From Xanthostigma xanthostigma (taxonomy: Eukaryota > Arthropoda > Insecta > Raphidioptera > Raphidiidae), in NCBI GenBank assembly GCA_963575645.1, contig OY754467.1, positions 22,217,001-22,281,000 on the forward strand: a stretch of 64,000 nt of DNA. Direction: 5' to 3'. Under the pieces are notes generated by a model. The model was not told the DNA's origin, made no database searches, and saw only the letters and a program-made list of their open reading frames with translations. The position numbers were made by a program, and so were the translations under genes. Numbering within the stretch: the stretch's first letter is position 1; each line of letters opens with the position of its first letter. Shown here in pieces: positions 44,393-55,405 of the stretch.

Positions 44393-45194
44393 AATATGTG
44401 CCATATGGAAAATGTACTAATAAAACCGGAAAACAGTCCGAGTTCTTGAGAAAGAAATCCTGGAAAAAATATGACGATTGAACAAAGCTGACACTACAGA
44501 CAACTGACGAATTTTATTCTTCATATTATGGTATAATTGCTATCTTAAACACTTTGCTCTTTTCAAAACTATAACTCGATTGGAAGTATTCTAGATTTAT
44601 GATCAATGCCCAAAATCTGAATTTTTAGACACTTGTAAACTACTCAGTCTAGACTCTAGACGTATGAATTTTGGAATGCTGCTTTTTTTCCGTATCTGTA
44701 TCTAAAAAAATATATATATCAGTTTTTGGTAGCCCCTGGTGCAAGGCAGGAGATGTAAAAGGATGATGTTATATGATTGTGTGAATGTGTTGGCAGCGCA
44801 TGCGTGACTATTCCTGTGTTGGTCGGTAATATAGGGCACGCGGTTTCTAGTTCAACTTTACTATAACGGTAGAATGGGGACGGTTGTTTTAACGTACATA
44901 CATTCAGACCTTTCTATATTAAGCTTAGCTTTCAAATGTTGTTTCTTCCCTAAAAACTTCTCGCTTCCTTATGACAGTTTTTGTTTTTCAACTTCCAGTT
45001 TCATTTTATCGTATATTATATAAGCTAAATTTTTTCGGAGCTTCATTTACTCTTTCAGGTTTCGTGGTTAGTAATCTAGCCACCTATTCTAGATTTTTTA
45101 AAACATATTTTCACGCTATCTATTGACAATTTGTGGTTAATTTATTAACGATCGTATTCCACGTAAGCCTTAGGTGGTCAATATTCTTTTTTCA
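44393..45194. other. No feature recognised
   Basis: Mostly AT-rich; a GC-richer patch at 44725-44880 (GGCAGCGCATGCGTGACTAT) has no identified role. Confidence 0.4.
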
Positions 45195-46203
45195 TTTTTG
45201 ACGTGATAACGTCTTATAAATTGATGAATTCAAAATCTTATAAATTGATAAAACACCGGCTGCATGCACGAAAAAGTGTAACGTTCCTAACGCTCGTAAC
45301 GCGTAACGTTCCTAACGTTCCTAACGTTCCTAACGCGTAACGTTCCGCCTGACCCTGTGCGTGCTTTTTGCTAATTTCTCGCTCAATTTAAATCAGATCG
45401 GTTTGAAACCAGTCTTAAACGAAAGAGGAGAACATTTTACATAGATTTCGTATAACAGAATTTGCCTAAACAGTTTTTTTATACAAATTTATATAGAAAA
45501 ATAGCTGTATAAATGCAATGTTGTCTAATGCATGGCGCGACGCGGTCGGTCGTCTTTGTTTGCCGTACATGGAAATTAGAAGAGAACGTATGTCTTGTCT
45601 TAACATGAAAACGGCTGCATTTCTAATGTTTAATTCAATTTTTTGATATTAGTATTTTGTGAAATGCAACGCCTTCTAAGTTAAGTATTGGAATAACTAA
45701 TTATTATTAGAACATAATACTTTGACAGTTGCAAACGTCACTTTTGACATTTCTTATCATTCCGACACCAAGGATAAGCGGATTGAAACCAAATTTTGGG
45801 AGGATGTTTGATATGCAAATATGAAGTGGCTTATTGTTTTTAGGGAACATCGGCGCATGCGTAAAAGAATATATCTCTTATAATGATGTTTTATATAATA
45901 ATAATATAGTTTTTAAAACGGTTTTTACTCTATCTATTTTTACTAGAAATTTTTGTAAATTTTTTGGGGTAAATCGGCGCATGCGCAAAAGAGATACATG
46001 CCATAGTTGTTTTTTATATAATAATAGTATACTTTTTATAGTGTTTTATTATTCTACTTAATAAAATTTACCTAAATTTGAAGCGAAAGATGCAATATCA
46101 TAGATTCGAATTATTATAATTATTATATAAATTTAGGTTATGTATTACGGAATACGTTATCACGTAAAACTATCGTCCGTAAACCGACTTTACAGACAAC
46201 CAA
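45195..46203 (+). mobile_element. HINE-like element, copy E (longest)
   Basis: Starts TTTTTGACGTGATAACGTCT and ends CCGACTTTACAGACAACCAA. It shares all blocks of C and D, but contains about 330 bp extra (45803-46135) after CCAAATTTTGGGAG. The extra part reads GATGTTTGATATGCAAATAT, GAAGTGGC and two diverged units with CGGCGCATGCG-AAAAGA (45850 and 45972). The same junction is found at 62020-62090, so the extra segment is probably original, and C and D are internal-deletion derivatives. Confidence 0.75.
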
Positions 46204-46609
46204 TTTTTTTTTTATAATAAATAAAACCTATCTAAACTAGAAATGCAGTTTTTCTATTTATGAAATCTTTAAGAAGTCGTGGCTGAAAGAGTTCAAAAAA
46301 CTCAAGTCGCAGTGCAGACACCTGCTGACACTATTGTGTATTTGCCAATACAGACACTGTGACTTTATTATGTGAACTTAAGTTTGCTTTTGAACAAAAT
46401 AAAAAATTTAATCTTAACATATTCCTTAAAATATTTTCTTTCAATACAATATTTTTTTGGATTAATAATAATATTACATTAAAAATAGTATACAACACTG
46501 TACTTATCTTACTGCAAATTCTCTTCGATTTTTCCAACCGGTGCCAATTGGGTATGTGCCATAATATGACAAATACATTAACAACTAACGTAAATTTTTA
46601 CTTTACTCC

Positions 46610-46690
46610 TGTGACATAAAGAACAATTCCAGCCAATTGGATGACAGGACTATTTCAAATTTAAAATGAGTGTCGTTTGACATAATTATG
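46610..46690 (-). repeat. Q-family fragment
   Basis: AATTCCAGCCAATTGGATGA, CAGGACTATTTCAAATTTAA, AATGAG matches 22965-23010 in the same orientation. Confidence 0.45.
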
Positions 46691-46713
46691 TAATTTATAA
46701 GAATGAATGTTTT

Positions 46714-46742
46714 GCACATACCGCTAAACTAGCGGTATGTGC
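46714..46742. repeat. Perfect 13-bp stem hairpin
   Basis: GCACATACCGCTA and TAGCGGTATGTGC are exact inverses separated by AAC. It resembles the ACATACCTCCGG/GGTATGT palindromes of the piggyBac-like element at 50.8 kb, but has no further context. Confidence 0.6.
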
Positions 46743-46951
46743 TTTATTATCGCTTTGCGCGTCTGAGCTGACTTTCGTTCACATAAGAAGTTGTATCTAA
46801 GTTAATTTCGCAAGAAATCCATTCAAATTGAAGCTTTTTGAAAAGAGGAGATTCTGATCTATAAAACAGAACCATTTTTAAATCCATTCGAGTTCATAAA
46901 TACTACTAAAATTGTAATTGAAAATCACGAACAGCAGTTGTCGGTTGGTCT

Positions 46952-46990
46952 GTACGTATGTACGTACGTACGTATGTACGTACGTACGTC
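46952..46990. repeat. TACG/TATG microsatellite
   Basis: About ten tetranucleotide units of TACG with TATG interruptions. It follows GTTGGTCTGTACG, and a CTAAAATGTGTTCAGTAGTT phrase lies at about 47081, suggesting that it sits within a degenerate retroelement tail (46925-47105). Confidence 0.75.
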
Positions 46991-47240
46991 ACGACTCTAC
47001 AGATCGCAATTTTGGTCAGATTGCCTTGGGTTATATTTTATTCACTTTATTTACTATCAGACCAGAACCCTATTTAAATTCACTAAAATGTGTTCAGTAG
47101 TTTAATTTTTATAAACAGTTTTATTTTATTATTTTTTGACAGTCAATAGTTTGAAAAAACAATATTAATAATTACTGTGTAAATGTCCATAAAACAAGTG
47201 CTACACTTGTATACCGTAATAACAGTAGAATGCTTAGCAA

Positions 47241-47310
47241 GTTTCGTAACGTAGTGGGTATGTCATCAGACCCGCAACAGTAAGGTCCTGGGTTCGATTC
47301 CTTCCGAAAT
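47241..47310 (+). ncRNA. tRNA-like sequence (pseudogene or SINE head)
   Basis: GTTTCGT and CCGAAAT can pair as a partial acceptor stem. GTAGTGGGTATG stands at the A-box position, GGGTTCGATTCC is a good B box, and GACC/GGTC could form an anticodon stem with an oversize loop. The T stem does not pair well, so this is not a functional tRNA. It is followed by T-rich sequence, as in tRNA-derived SINEs or decayed tRNA copies. Confidence 0.5.
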
Positions 47311-47714
47311 AATTGATTTTTATTTTTTTTTTCTATTCCATTTTATTCCACTTGATATTAATTATATATTATATAATGTATACATAGTTCTTATTTTTTT
47401 TTTATTTTTTCAAATTTAAAAAAATATTTTTTCAATTTTGAATTATTTATTTCTTTAAATTTTTTAAAAATATCTTTCCAATTTTGTTTTTTTTTATCAT
47501 ACAGTGGAAAACTGCGGGATGTGCACTTTTGGTTTTGCCAACTATTTTCGTCTGTTCGAGATCTGTGCGTTACTATACCATTCATCCGATTACGATGAGT
47601 CGTTGTGCTCGCTTCCGTGAAGGTTCAAGGCAAAAAAAAAATCAAAATGTTAAAACGTTGTGTTTTAAAGGGACAATGTTGTATAGTGGAGTCAATAGCT
47701 CCATTCTTGTTGTC

Positions 47715-47765
47715 ACTGACGTGTTTCATCTTAATCGCGTACGAAACCGCGGATAGCGGCTAGTA
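47715..47765 (-). repeat. Retroelement head fragment
   Basis: On the minus strand CTAGCCGCTATCCGCGGTTT, CGTACGCGATTAAGATGAAA: the head of the same class as 30045 and 63213. Confidence 0.55.
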
Positions 47766-47929
47766 ATAAATAAAATACATTTTCTGTGAACGCGTGCAGA
47801 GTCGGACAACAGATACTAGTAAATATTATGATATTCTGATATTAGTTACATGGTTTCAGATGTAAAAATTAACCAAAACATGCTTTACCTAACTAATTTA
47901 TTTTTGATAGATCTTGAGACCAGAAGAAC

Positions 47930-48130
47930 AGCTTATTTTTTAATTTTTAAAATATCAATCAATACTAGGAAGCTTAGAACAACAATCTTTTTACAAAATC
48001 GAATAGAATAATAAACCGTTATAAAAAATATGCCATTAAAATATAAAAGAACAAACAAAAATATATCTTTTGCGCATGCGCCGACTTTTCCCAGAAAAAT
48101 CAGAACTCTTCTCATTTACTTGTTAAATGT
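47930..48130 (-). repeat. Inner HINE fragment
   Basis: On the minus strand it reads AAAAGTCGGCGCATGCGCAA, AAGATATAT, then CATATTTTTTATAACGGTTT and ATTATTCTATTCGATTTTGT, matching the 330-bp segment specific to copy E (45850-46060). Element ends are absent. Confidence 0.5.
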
Positions 48131-48179
48131 TTGACCTGGGTCGTGCTCACTGACTAACACACGAGCAGACGTTATCCAA

Positions 48180-48300
48180 AAATATGATCTTTGGACTCAG
48201 TGGACCTGAAAACGAAAAAATATAAAATTTTGAAAAATGCATTTTAGCCCAAAATAACACTATTCTCCATTTGGGGAATGAGAATGGTAAAACAAAGGGT
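48180..48300 (-). repeat. Q-family fragment
   Basis: GGACCTGAAAACGAAAAAAT, AAAATTTTGAAAAATGCATT, TTAGCCCAAAATAACAC and ATTTGGGGAATGAGAATGGT parallel 23040-23140 with divergence. Confidence 0.5.
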
Positions 48301-49375
48301 TTCCATTTGCTTCGATTTACGTTCATATTGCTTTATTTTTTGTGAAAACGCAAACAACAGTAATTTTTCATGTTAAGCAGTGCTTTATTTGTCTACACAA
48401 AAATAACGCCTATTTTGCGATAATGGCCATAGAAGCCGATTCGCTCCTTTTAAAATAAAAAAAAAAAAAAAAAAAAATAACGCCCAGTTTTTATTAAATT
48501 TGAGAATAGTTACGGGTTTATAAGAATTAATGCAATGTAGTGGTAATGAACCTACAAGCGACTTTTTTTAGATCATATAATATATAATAAAATAATATAA
48601 TAATATAAAATATTGTGAAGCCTTTTTTGTCTAGCACTTAAAAAGCTTCACAATATTTTCTTTAAGAATCTGACTTTATTTCCGCAAAATATGACTTCCC
48701 ACTACTACAGACCATATAATCTATCTAATTCTGGTCTCGTGTGAATTCAAATTACAGGAAAAATAGGCGGCCTAGTTTTAAAGTATGTAATATTTGCAAC
48801 AAGCGCGATTTGATTTTAATGGCGTAGGTAGGTATTAAAATTCAATTTGCATTTCCATAAATGCTTTACGTATTGAAATGACAGAGCAAGCATTGTATTG
48901 ATGTAGTGATTTCTAATAGGAAGCAGTCATAATATACATTTTTTTTATTTTCAGTTTTTGGACGATAATCGAAATTATATAATAAACTAGTAGTCCGGTT
49001 CACAGTCGCGTGGATTTGTAGATTGCCTATAAAAGATAGATTATTATGGAATAATAGCCGTATTTGCAGAGCATTGCCATATATTTCGCATGCGATTAAG
49101 ACGAAACACGGCAACAACAACAGACTGCACCCCGCTCGACAACGGCAACAGTATAGGCTAGACGGCGAGGAGGTAAAAACATTAAAAAGTGTATTGTTCG
49201 GGCACAGGCGAGATTATTGTAGGAATCGCCTCGTTTTAGGGTGTAGTTCAACCCGCTAAGTTTGCTTACAAATTGTTGGTGTGCTTGATTTTATAATTAA
49301 CAATTAGTGACGAAAATAGTGTTTTTTTCTCTATTTCCTTTATCTCCGTTCCACTTGAATTTTCGAAGCAGGACT
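48301..49375. other. Unremarkable apart from a poly-A run and a small hairpin
   Basis: There is a run of about 25 A near 48455. At 48607-48659 AAAATATTGTGAAGC and GCTTCACAATATTTT are exact inverses around 23 bp, a short hairpin. The frame at 49023-49259 is basic and not recognised. Confidence 0.4.
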
Positions 49376-49502
49376 TTTTGGTACGGCCGTTTTGGTACGG
49401 CCGTTTTGGTCCCGCCGTTTTGGTCCCGGCCGTTTTGGTCCCGGCCGTTTTGGTACCGGCCGTTTTGGTTCCGGCCGTTTTGGTCCCGGCCGTTTTGGTC
49501 CC
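49376..49502 (+). repeat. GGCCGTTTTGGTCCC minisatellite, left array
   Basis: Eight units of 14-16 bp built on CCGGCCGTTTTGGT(C/A)C. The inverse array is at 50365-50478. Aromatic 'FWSRPFWYRPFW' frames here are translations of the array. Confidence 0.9.
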
Positions 49503-49504
49503 TA

Positions 49505-50360
49505 TTATTAGATTATGACAAATAAAATTACCGACCAATTTTTCAGACAATATATTGAAATTAATAATAATAATAATATAATTGAAACAATTAACGTTTT
49601 GATCCGGATTTGGAACTTCTTCGGAATTGAGCTAAAAAATAAAGTATAATAAATTAAAAATAAAAAAACTTTTTTAAAAACAAGGTTTTATTTAAATGCG
49701 CTAAAAAGAATAAAATAAACGCTTCCTTTAAAGCTTTTACTATCAACTTATAACGACATTACACAATTGATATAATATAAAAGCCTGTCGCGCAATTTAA
49801 GTACTCGTATTTACTCACTTTGAAAATTTTAAAAATTAAAATCAGATCACGTTATTTAATTTACTTGTTTATCTACACAGGTAAATTTCGCTACAAGCTT
49901 TTATATCATATAAATTGAGTATTGTCGTTATAAGTTGATAGTAAAGTTTATTTTAATTATTTTAGCGCATTTAAGCAAGCTTGCTTTTAAAAAAAAAATT
50001 ACTTTTTAGTTTAACTTGCATTCGCATACTCAGCAAGCCCTTTCATTTGATACCCATATTGTAGGAAAGCATAAAAAACTTAGTTCGCCATCTTTAGAAG
50101 TCTGCCATATTGGATTTAGAGTGACGTAACTTTATAAACCAAAAATCGTTCAATTAAAAAATTAATTAGTAATTAGTTAATATTTTTTTCATTAATATTT
50201 TCATATTGACAGCATACATTTATTATATAATGTAATTACTAAATTATTTTTCGTATTTTTTTTAGCTCAATTCTGAAGAAGATCCAAATCCGGCTCGAAA
50301 CGTAAATTTTTGTCAATATATTGTCTGAAAAATTGGTCGGTAATTTTGTCATAATCTAAT
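49505..50360. mobile_element. Snap-back element with hammerhead-like core, interrupted
   Basis: The left end AAATAAAATTACCGACCAAT, TTTTCAGACAATATATTGA is the inverse of the right end TCAATATATTGTCTGAAAAA, TTGGTCGGTAATTTTGTCAT. The minus-strand core near 49590-49630 and the plus-strand core TTCTGAAGAAGATCCAAATC, CGGCTCGAAACGTAAA at 50272-50307 are inverted copies, so here the core is in both arms. It is enclosed by the two minisatellite arrays and itself encloses the hairpin MITE at 49650-50010. Confidence 0.65.
49650..50010. mobile_element. Hairpin MITE nested inside the snap-back element
   Basis: The left arm AAAACAAGGTTTTATTTAAA, TGCGCTAAAA, ACTATCAACTTATAACGACA pairs with the right arm TGTCGTTATAAGTTGATAGT, TTTTAGCGCATTTAAGC. 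A diverged relative lies at 29755-30043. Non-coding. Confidence 0.65.
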
Positions 50361-50364
50361 AACA

Positions 50365-50478
50365 GGGACCAAAACGGCTGGGACCAAAACGGCCGGGACC
50401 AAAACGGCCGGTACCAAAACGGCCGGGACCAAAACGGCGGGACCAAAACGGCGGGACCAAAACGGCCGTACCAAAACG
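50365..50478 (-). repeat. GGCCGTTTTGGTCCC minisatellite, right array
   Basis: About seven units of GGGACCAAAACGGCC, exactly inverted relative to the left array, ending CGGCCGTACCAAAACG. Each array abuts ATAATCTAATAA-type sequence (inverted on the left), so the arrays belong to the same inverted-repeat unit. Confidence 0.9.
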
Positions 50479-50749
50479 TCATGTACCGTGAATTTTAGTA
50501 TAGCATATGCATTGCGAAAGTTGTTCCTTATGAAATTTTCTAAAAAATGAGCACTGACAGAGGTCGGTAAGTGCAATTGTTAACTTGCAAATAGCCCCGA
50601 AAGTTAAAAAAACACATTTTTTCACTATTTTTTTACTAAAAAATGACCGCACATAGATGGCTGAAAATTCTCAAAAATGATGTCTATGTAGACCCAAACA
50701 TGCATGAATAATTTTAGCTTCATCGGTTAATTACTTCTCGAGTAATTAA
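50479..50749. other. Spacer ending in the TTAA target
   Basis: No feature other than TTAA at 50746-50749. Confidence 0.5.
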
Positions 50750-51774
50750 CACGTTGAGTGCGGTATCAAAAATTAAGCATATAACTTATTTGGGTTTACA
50801 TACCTCCAGAGGTATGTACGGCGGTTTTTCCCTGAGACGGCACATACCTCCGGCGGTATGTATACGCTAGTCATTTTATGACTACCCTCTACCGTCAAAA
50901 AGTAAAAAGTAAAACTATTATGATAATGGTGTAGAATGCGTAGAGGAACACTGTCATATGGTTTTGTTCCAATAGGACAGGTCTCCGGCGGTTTGTATCG
51001 CATACAAGTAATAAATAATAAAATGCATGTTTTCAATGGTTTTATTAGAGTATAGAGATTACAGTAAATAGTTATGTATTATAAAAAATCCAAAATATTT
51101 TTTTAAACTTAGTTTTCTTCCCAAATAAATTGATAAAAATAAGCAAACTGAGTTATCTAAATTAGAAAAAATTTAAAACCGTCAAAACATAATTATTTTT
51201 GTTTGTATAAATGTAATAAATAGTTTGATTTCTATACTAAAACCATTATTATAGAAATCAAAAAAATATTTATTATATTGATACAAAGAAATAGTTAAAA
51301 ATAATTATGTTTTAACGGTTTTATTAGAAATTATACCAATCAATATCTTTATATAAAATTCAAAATTAAAATCGAAAAATAAGTAACTTACAAAAATGAT
51401 ATACTGAAACATTTGAGTGCAGTTATGAATTAAATTGAAACAAGGCAAGCAAAACCCCGGTTGGTTCGGGCAGTCTTCACAATAGCTGGTAATTATAACA
51501 AATTCTTACAGGTCGCCGGCGATATGTATCGCATAATAATAAAACTGCATAACTTCAGAACGGCACATATCTCTGGGGACCTGTACTTCATTTGGTATTC
51601 CAATTGATAGGCATTCAAATTGTCGTTTAAAAGCTACCTATAAAATTTGAATACATCGAAAAATACGGATTGGACAACATTCGTAAGTTACATAATTCTC
51701 ACGAAATTAGCCGCCGTCTCAGAGAAATTGGTCCAACATACCCCCGGGGGTACCTATGTATCGCACTCAACGTG
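50750..51774. mobile_element. Non-autonomous piggyBac-like element with TTAA duplication
   Basis: TTAA (50746-50749) precedes CACGTTGAGTGCGGTAT, and ATCGCACTCAACGTG precedes TTAA (51775-51778). The TTAA duplication with short TIRs of about 15 bp is the piggyBac signature. Subterminal palindromes ACATACCTCCAGAGGTATGT (50798), ACATACCTCCGGCGGTATGT (50843) and ACATACCCCCGGGGGTACCT (51737), plus CTCCGGCGGTTTGTATCGCA-like words at about 50984 and 51512, are repeated at both ends and may be transposase sites. The roughly 500-bp AT-rich centre has no transposase frame. Confidence 0.8.
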
Positions 51775-52439
51775 TTAACGATCACTTTTTTTTTGTTTCC
51801 TTAATTGAAAATTACGCCATTTTTTACACAAACGGGTTTCGCTGGTCGGACCAAGCCAGAAAAATCACAAATCCATTCAAATTTAGTATCCTGTTGAAAT
51901 TTTTGAAAAATTGGAAAAGTTATATGGTTTTATACGTTTGTCTAAAATTAGTATCGCTAAAGAAATCGTTATAAAATCGGTTAGAATTAATTTTTTCCAA
52001 AAATTCCAACGCTCGAGCTGGTTCTCCTTATTATGACTTCGTGGTTTACATTGTCAGAGAAGAGAGACTGTATGAAGTTTATTTCTAATAGAACAGTGTG
52101 GCCGGAAATTTTAGTTTGTCTTGTTTTCTGTTAGATGACAGAACGATTGAGGTTGAGTCTCGGTGTACAGATGTCGCTATTTGTCACTAAAGCAGTTGTG
52201 TGTTTGCTTCTGTGTTTACATTGTATTATTTGTCTATGAAACACATGTGACGTAGAATTAATAGTACCACATTTGCTTCCGAACTAATAGCTTTGAGCAA
52301 ATTGCGAGTTCTAACAGATAGATGTCGTTATTTGGTACTAAAAAGTTTTGTGTATTTGTTTCATATGTAAATTAGCTCAGAAGCAAACAAATAGGTTTTT
52401 TGAGTAAATACCGTAATTTTGTACAAAAAAAATTAATCA
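51775..52439. other. No recognised feature
   Basis: A partial repeat of AGATGTCGCTATTTG-CACTAAA (52172) as AGATGTCGTTATTTGGTACT (52322) suggests a diverged duplication of about 150 bp period. No coding signal. Confidence 0.35.
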
Positions 52440-52565
52440 AAACTATCCTAGAGCCTAAGTTGCACCAAGCAAGACACATTTACAAAATTTCATTAAAATC
52501 TGTTCAGTGGTTTCGGAGATTAGCGCGGCCAAAATCGTGACACGGAAATTTTATTTAATATAGAT
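52440..52565 (+). repeat. Retroelement 3' tail
   Basis: TTGCACCAAGCAAGACACAT, ATTTCATTAAAATCTGTTCA, GTGGTTTCGGAGATTAGCGC and a final TTTTATTTAATATAGAT are the standard landmarks of an insect non-LTR-derived repeat 3' end. The head is missing. Confidence 0.6.
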
Positions 52566-53932
52566 AAAAAGCGAACATTGGCACAAATAAGTGCACGACG
52601 CTTCCAATCAATCAGATTTGTTAATAAAAGGATAGAAATGATTTTTCAGTTCAACGGAAACTGAACTATACTACATTTTTCAGACTTACAGAACTCTTAA
52701 CCTTAACAAAATCCATACATACGACAGAATTTGAAACGCACGCAGCTCGTACGCACGTATTTCACTATACAATATGTCGCAAAATATTGCAACTCGGCTT
52801 TGATTTAGAAGTTTAAATAGGTATATAAAAAAACTTGAGTCGCAGTGCGAAACCCTGCCCACAATTAGTGTACGTATTTGCAAATACAGGCAATGTGGCT
52901 TTATTATGTGAATTTAAACTTTCTTTTTGGATAAAATAAAAAAATTAACCCCTTAATCTTTACTTCGGCTCGCCTCAGGCATCATGGCGCGCAGTGCAAG
53001 ACATCAAACTTTCGGCCAGTGTGGTGTCTACTATGTTTCTTCAAATATCGGTCGTAAGTACGCTTATTAAACATAATTTAATTAATTAATTAATTCCTGA
53101 TATAAATTTCAAGCAAGCAGCATTGAGGTTATACATAAAAACACGAATGACAGCTGTTGGCGACTATTAGCTAACATTTAATAGGGTTGCTATGGAAACG
53201 ACATCTAAAAACAGTTGATAGGTTATTTTTTCCGCATCAGTGCGTGTAATCCTATCAATGGGTAAATGTTAGACTTTCTGCCTTGCAATTGATGCCGAAA
53301 GTACGTACTTTCGATCGAGGTATGAAGAAAAATACATTTCATTGCATCCGCCACTCACCATAAATAACCATAACGCTTAAACCTGATAATATAATTAATA
53401 TAAAAGATTCTTTAGAACCTTATTTTTAGTCAATAATTTCGTATGTGATCCTCATCATAGACAAGAGATTTACGAACGCTATTATAATATGGTCAAAATT
53501 GTAAGACACTCTCTGTAGAGAGGTGTGGTACAGATGCCAGTTTGCATTCGGTTTGAGCTGTTTAAACAGACGTGTTTTCAATGTTCTGACGTCGAAAGGC
53601 TATAAAACTAGATATATTGTTAGGCGCCTGAATTGAAAACCGCCTCGTCTATATTCTTCTTACATTTAATACAGACTGTTCGATTTAACAAGAAAACTAC
53701 TGTAATAGAACCAAAAGGCGAAATAAGATCATAACGGAACTAATATTATTACGGGATACTGTCAGTAATCTGTTTAGGTACGTAAAAGCAAAAAGAACGA
53801 CAAATTTGAAGAGAGCAGCGCTAAGAAGCGCCCTGGGACTAGCGCAGACACAAGAAGTTTGTTCTAAGGAGCGCTTTAGCGGCGAACGTCCAAAATAATT
53901 GAAACTAAAAACTCTCATTTTCCACTTATATT
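52566..53932. other. No confident feature
   Basis: A short frame from 52990 (MARSARHQTFGQCGVYYVSS) runs to a GTAAGT donor-like site at about 53054, but nothing else supports an exon. 53820-53890 is somewhat GC-rich (AGCGCTAAGAAGCGCC). Confidence 0.35.
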
Positions 53933-54420
53933 AAACTAGCTTTTGCCTGCGGCTTCGTTCGCACTAAGTTTGATGTTGATAGATCAGTCATTCACAGTTT
54001 CTTTTTGTATATATACAAATTATGACTTTTTACAATTTTTTTTGGTTCAAGTGTAATAAATTTCAAAATTGATGACATTCACTTGATCAACGTCCCGACA
54101 AACCTTGAAAATGACTCCCATGTTGGTTTTTAGACTACTTACCCATTTTCACCCTCTGAAGGGGTTGTTTTTGAAAAAGCACGAAACACATGTTTATTTA
54201 TTTGTTGACAGGAGTAATTCTGCGCATTTTCGAATTGACACATCTGTCTTATGTGATTTCTCCATGTAAATTTTGAATCTCCGTTACACCTTTTTAGGGT
54301 TTGAATTTTCAAAAATCTAATCTTGGTGGATGCTTACGTCATAGTAACTATCTGTGTGTCAAATATCAGCCCAATCCGTCCAGTGGTTTGAGCTGTGCGT
54401 TTATTCTCCATGCAAATTTT
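53933..54420 (+). repeat. Retroelement-derived repeat, head to tail
   Basis: The head CTAGCTTTTGCCTGCGGCTT, CGTTCGCACTAAG is followed by blocks shared inversely with 1-300: GGTTGTTTTTGAAAAAGCAC, CATGTTTATTTATTTGTTGA, AATCTCCGTTACACC. It ends near CAGCCCAATCCGTCCAGTGG and TTTGAGCTGTGCG. No coding sequence. Confidence 0.65.
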
Positions 54421-55139
54421 GAACCCCCGTACACCTTTTTAGGGGGGCGGTGAATTTTAAAAAATCAGTCACAGTTTCCTTTTGTATGATATTTAGAAGT
54501 AAAATCATGCCATTTCATTAAAGAACTTTTCAAAGATAGTTTTTATTTTATATATTCGCAGCTCAAAGTTATGCAAGGCAGAAACAAGGACCGAAAATGA
54601 GAGAGAAGGGCAAATCGTCTATGTTCGGGGGAGCAAATAAGTCACTAGATACCATGATATTATAATACTTATTCTGGATAGTTATCTATCTAAACAAACA
54701 TGCTGGATTGAAAGTGTTGTTGTGCAGAAAATGTAGTAGCTGAAGGGTTAAGCTCTCTATGAAAGTACAAGAACTTTTAGAGGAGAGAGAAAATGTTTAT
54801 TAACACATGATGCTCTTTAAATTTCGCGACTGCACAGTGCACATTTCAGAGATTAATCTAAAAACTTTGTAAATATTCATCATATTGATATTGATTTTAC
54901 TTTAATTTTACCACTGATTAAAAAACACTTGATATATTATACACGAATGTAGTTACATTTTGAATATATTCAACCATGTGAACTGTTACTAGGTACGGTG
55001 TATTCAGCCAGTCTACAGGAGTATGCGGAAATGTTCTTATATAAGCATTGTACGTGAGTTATCACTCCAATCGATTGACTGAAGTAGGTCAAAATAAATT
55101 GCTAAAATATTACTTTTTAAACATTTTTTAGTGCATTTT
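54421..55139. other. No recognised feature
   Basis: It begins with a partial echo of the preceding repeat (TTTTGAACCCCCGTACACCT), then AT-rich unique sequence. Confidence 0.4.
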
Positions 55140-55405
55140 GTATACAAGAAACTAATCTTCAAATCTTGGATTAACGTCTGAATAGAAATCTTCAAATAAA
55201 TAGAATTATCAACCAATTATTTCAGACTGTATATTGACAAAAAAATTATACAATTATTATTCAATATCTCAATATATTACATATTTCTGAAGAAGGTCCA
55301 AATCGGGAACGAAACGTCATTTATTGAGATATTGAATTATAATTTTATAATTTTTTGTCAATATACAGTCTGAAAAATTTGGTTGATAATTTTAGTTATT
55401 TGAAG
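55140..55405 (+). mobile_element. Snap-back element with hammerhead-like core, compact copy
   Basis: The left arm TTGGATTAACGTCTGAATAG, AAATAGAATTATCAACCAAT, TTCAGACTGTATATTGACAA pairs with the right arm TTGTCAATATACAGTCTGAA, ATTTGGTTGATAATTTTAGT; inner CAATATCTCAATAT and ATTGAGATATTG also pair. The single-stranded apex contains TTCTGAAGAAGGTCCAAATC, GGGAACGAAACGTC: CTGAAGA, an imperfect stem, then GAAACG. It is the simplest member, 266 bp, so it best defines the family. Confidence 0.7.

Noticed and set aside
49307-50576. Frames encoding repeated FWSRPFWYRP-type or AVLVPAVLVP-type peptides
   Set aside because: They are translations of the GGCCGTTTTGGTCCC minisatellites in several frames on both strands, with no start context or homologue.
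52990-53060. Possible exon ending in a GTAAGT donor
   Set aside because: Only 24 codons and a single donor-like hexamer, expected by chance in a sequence of this length.
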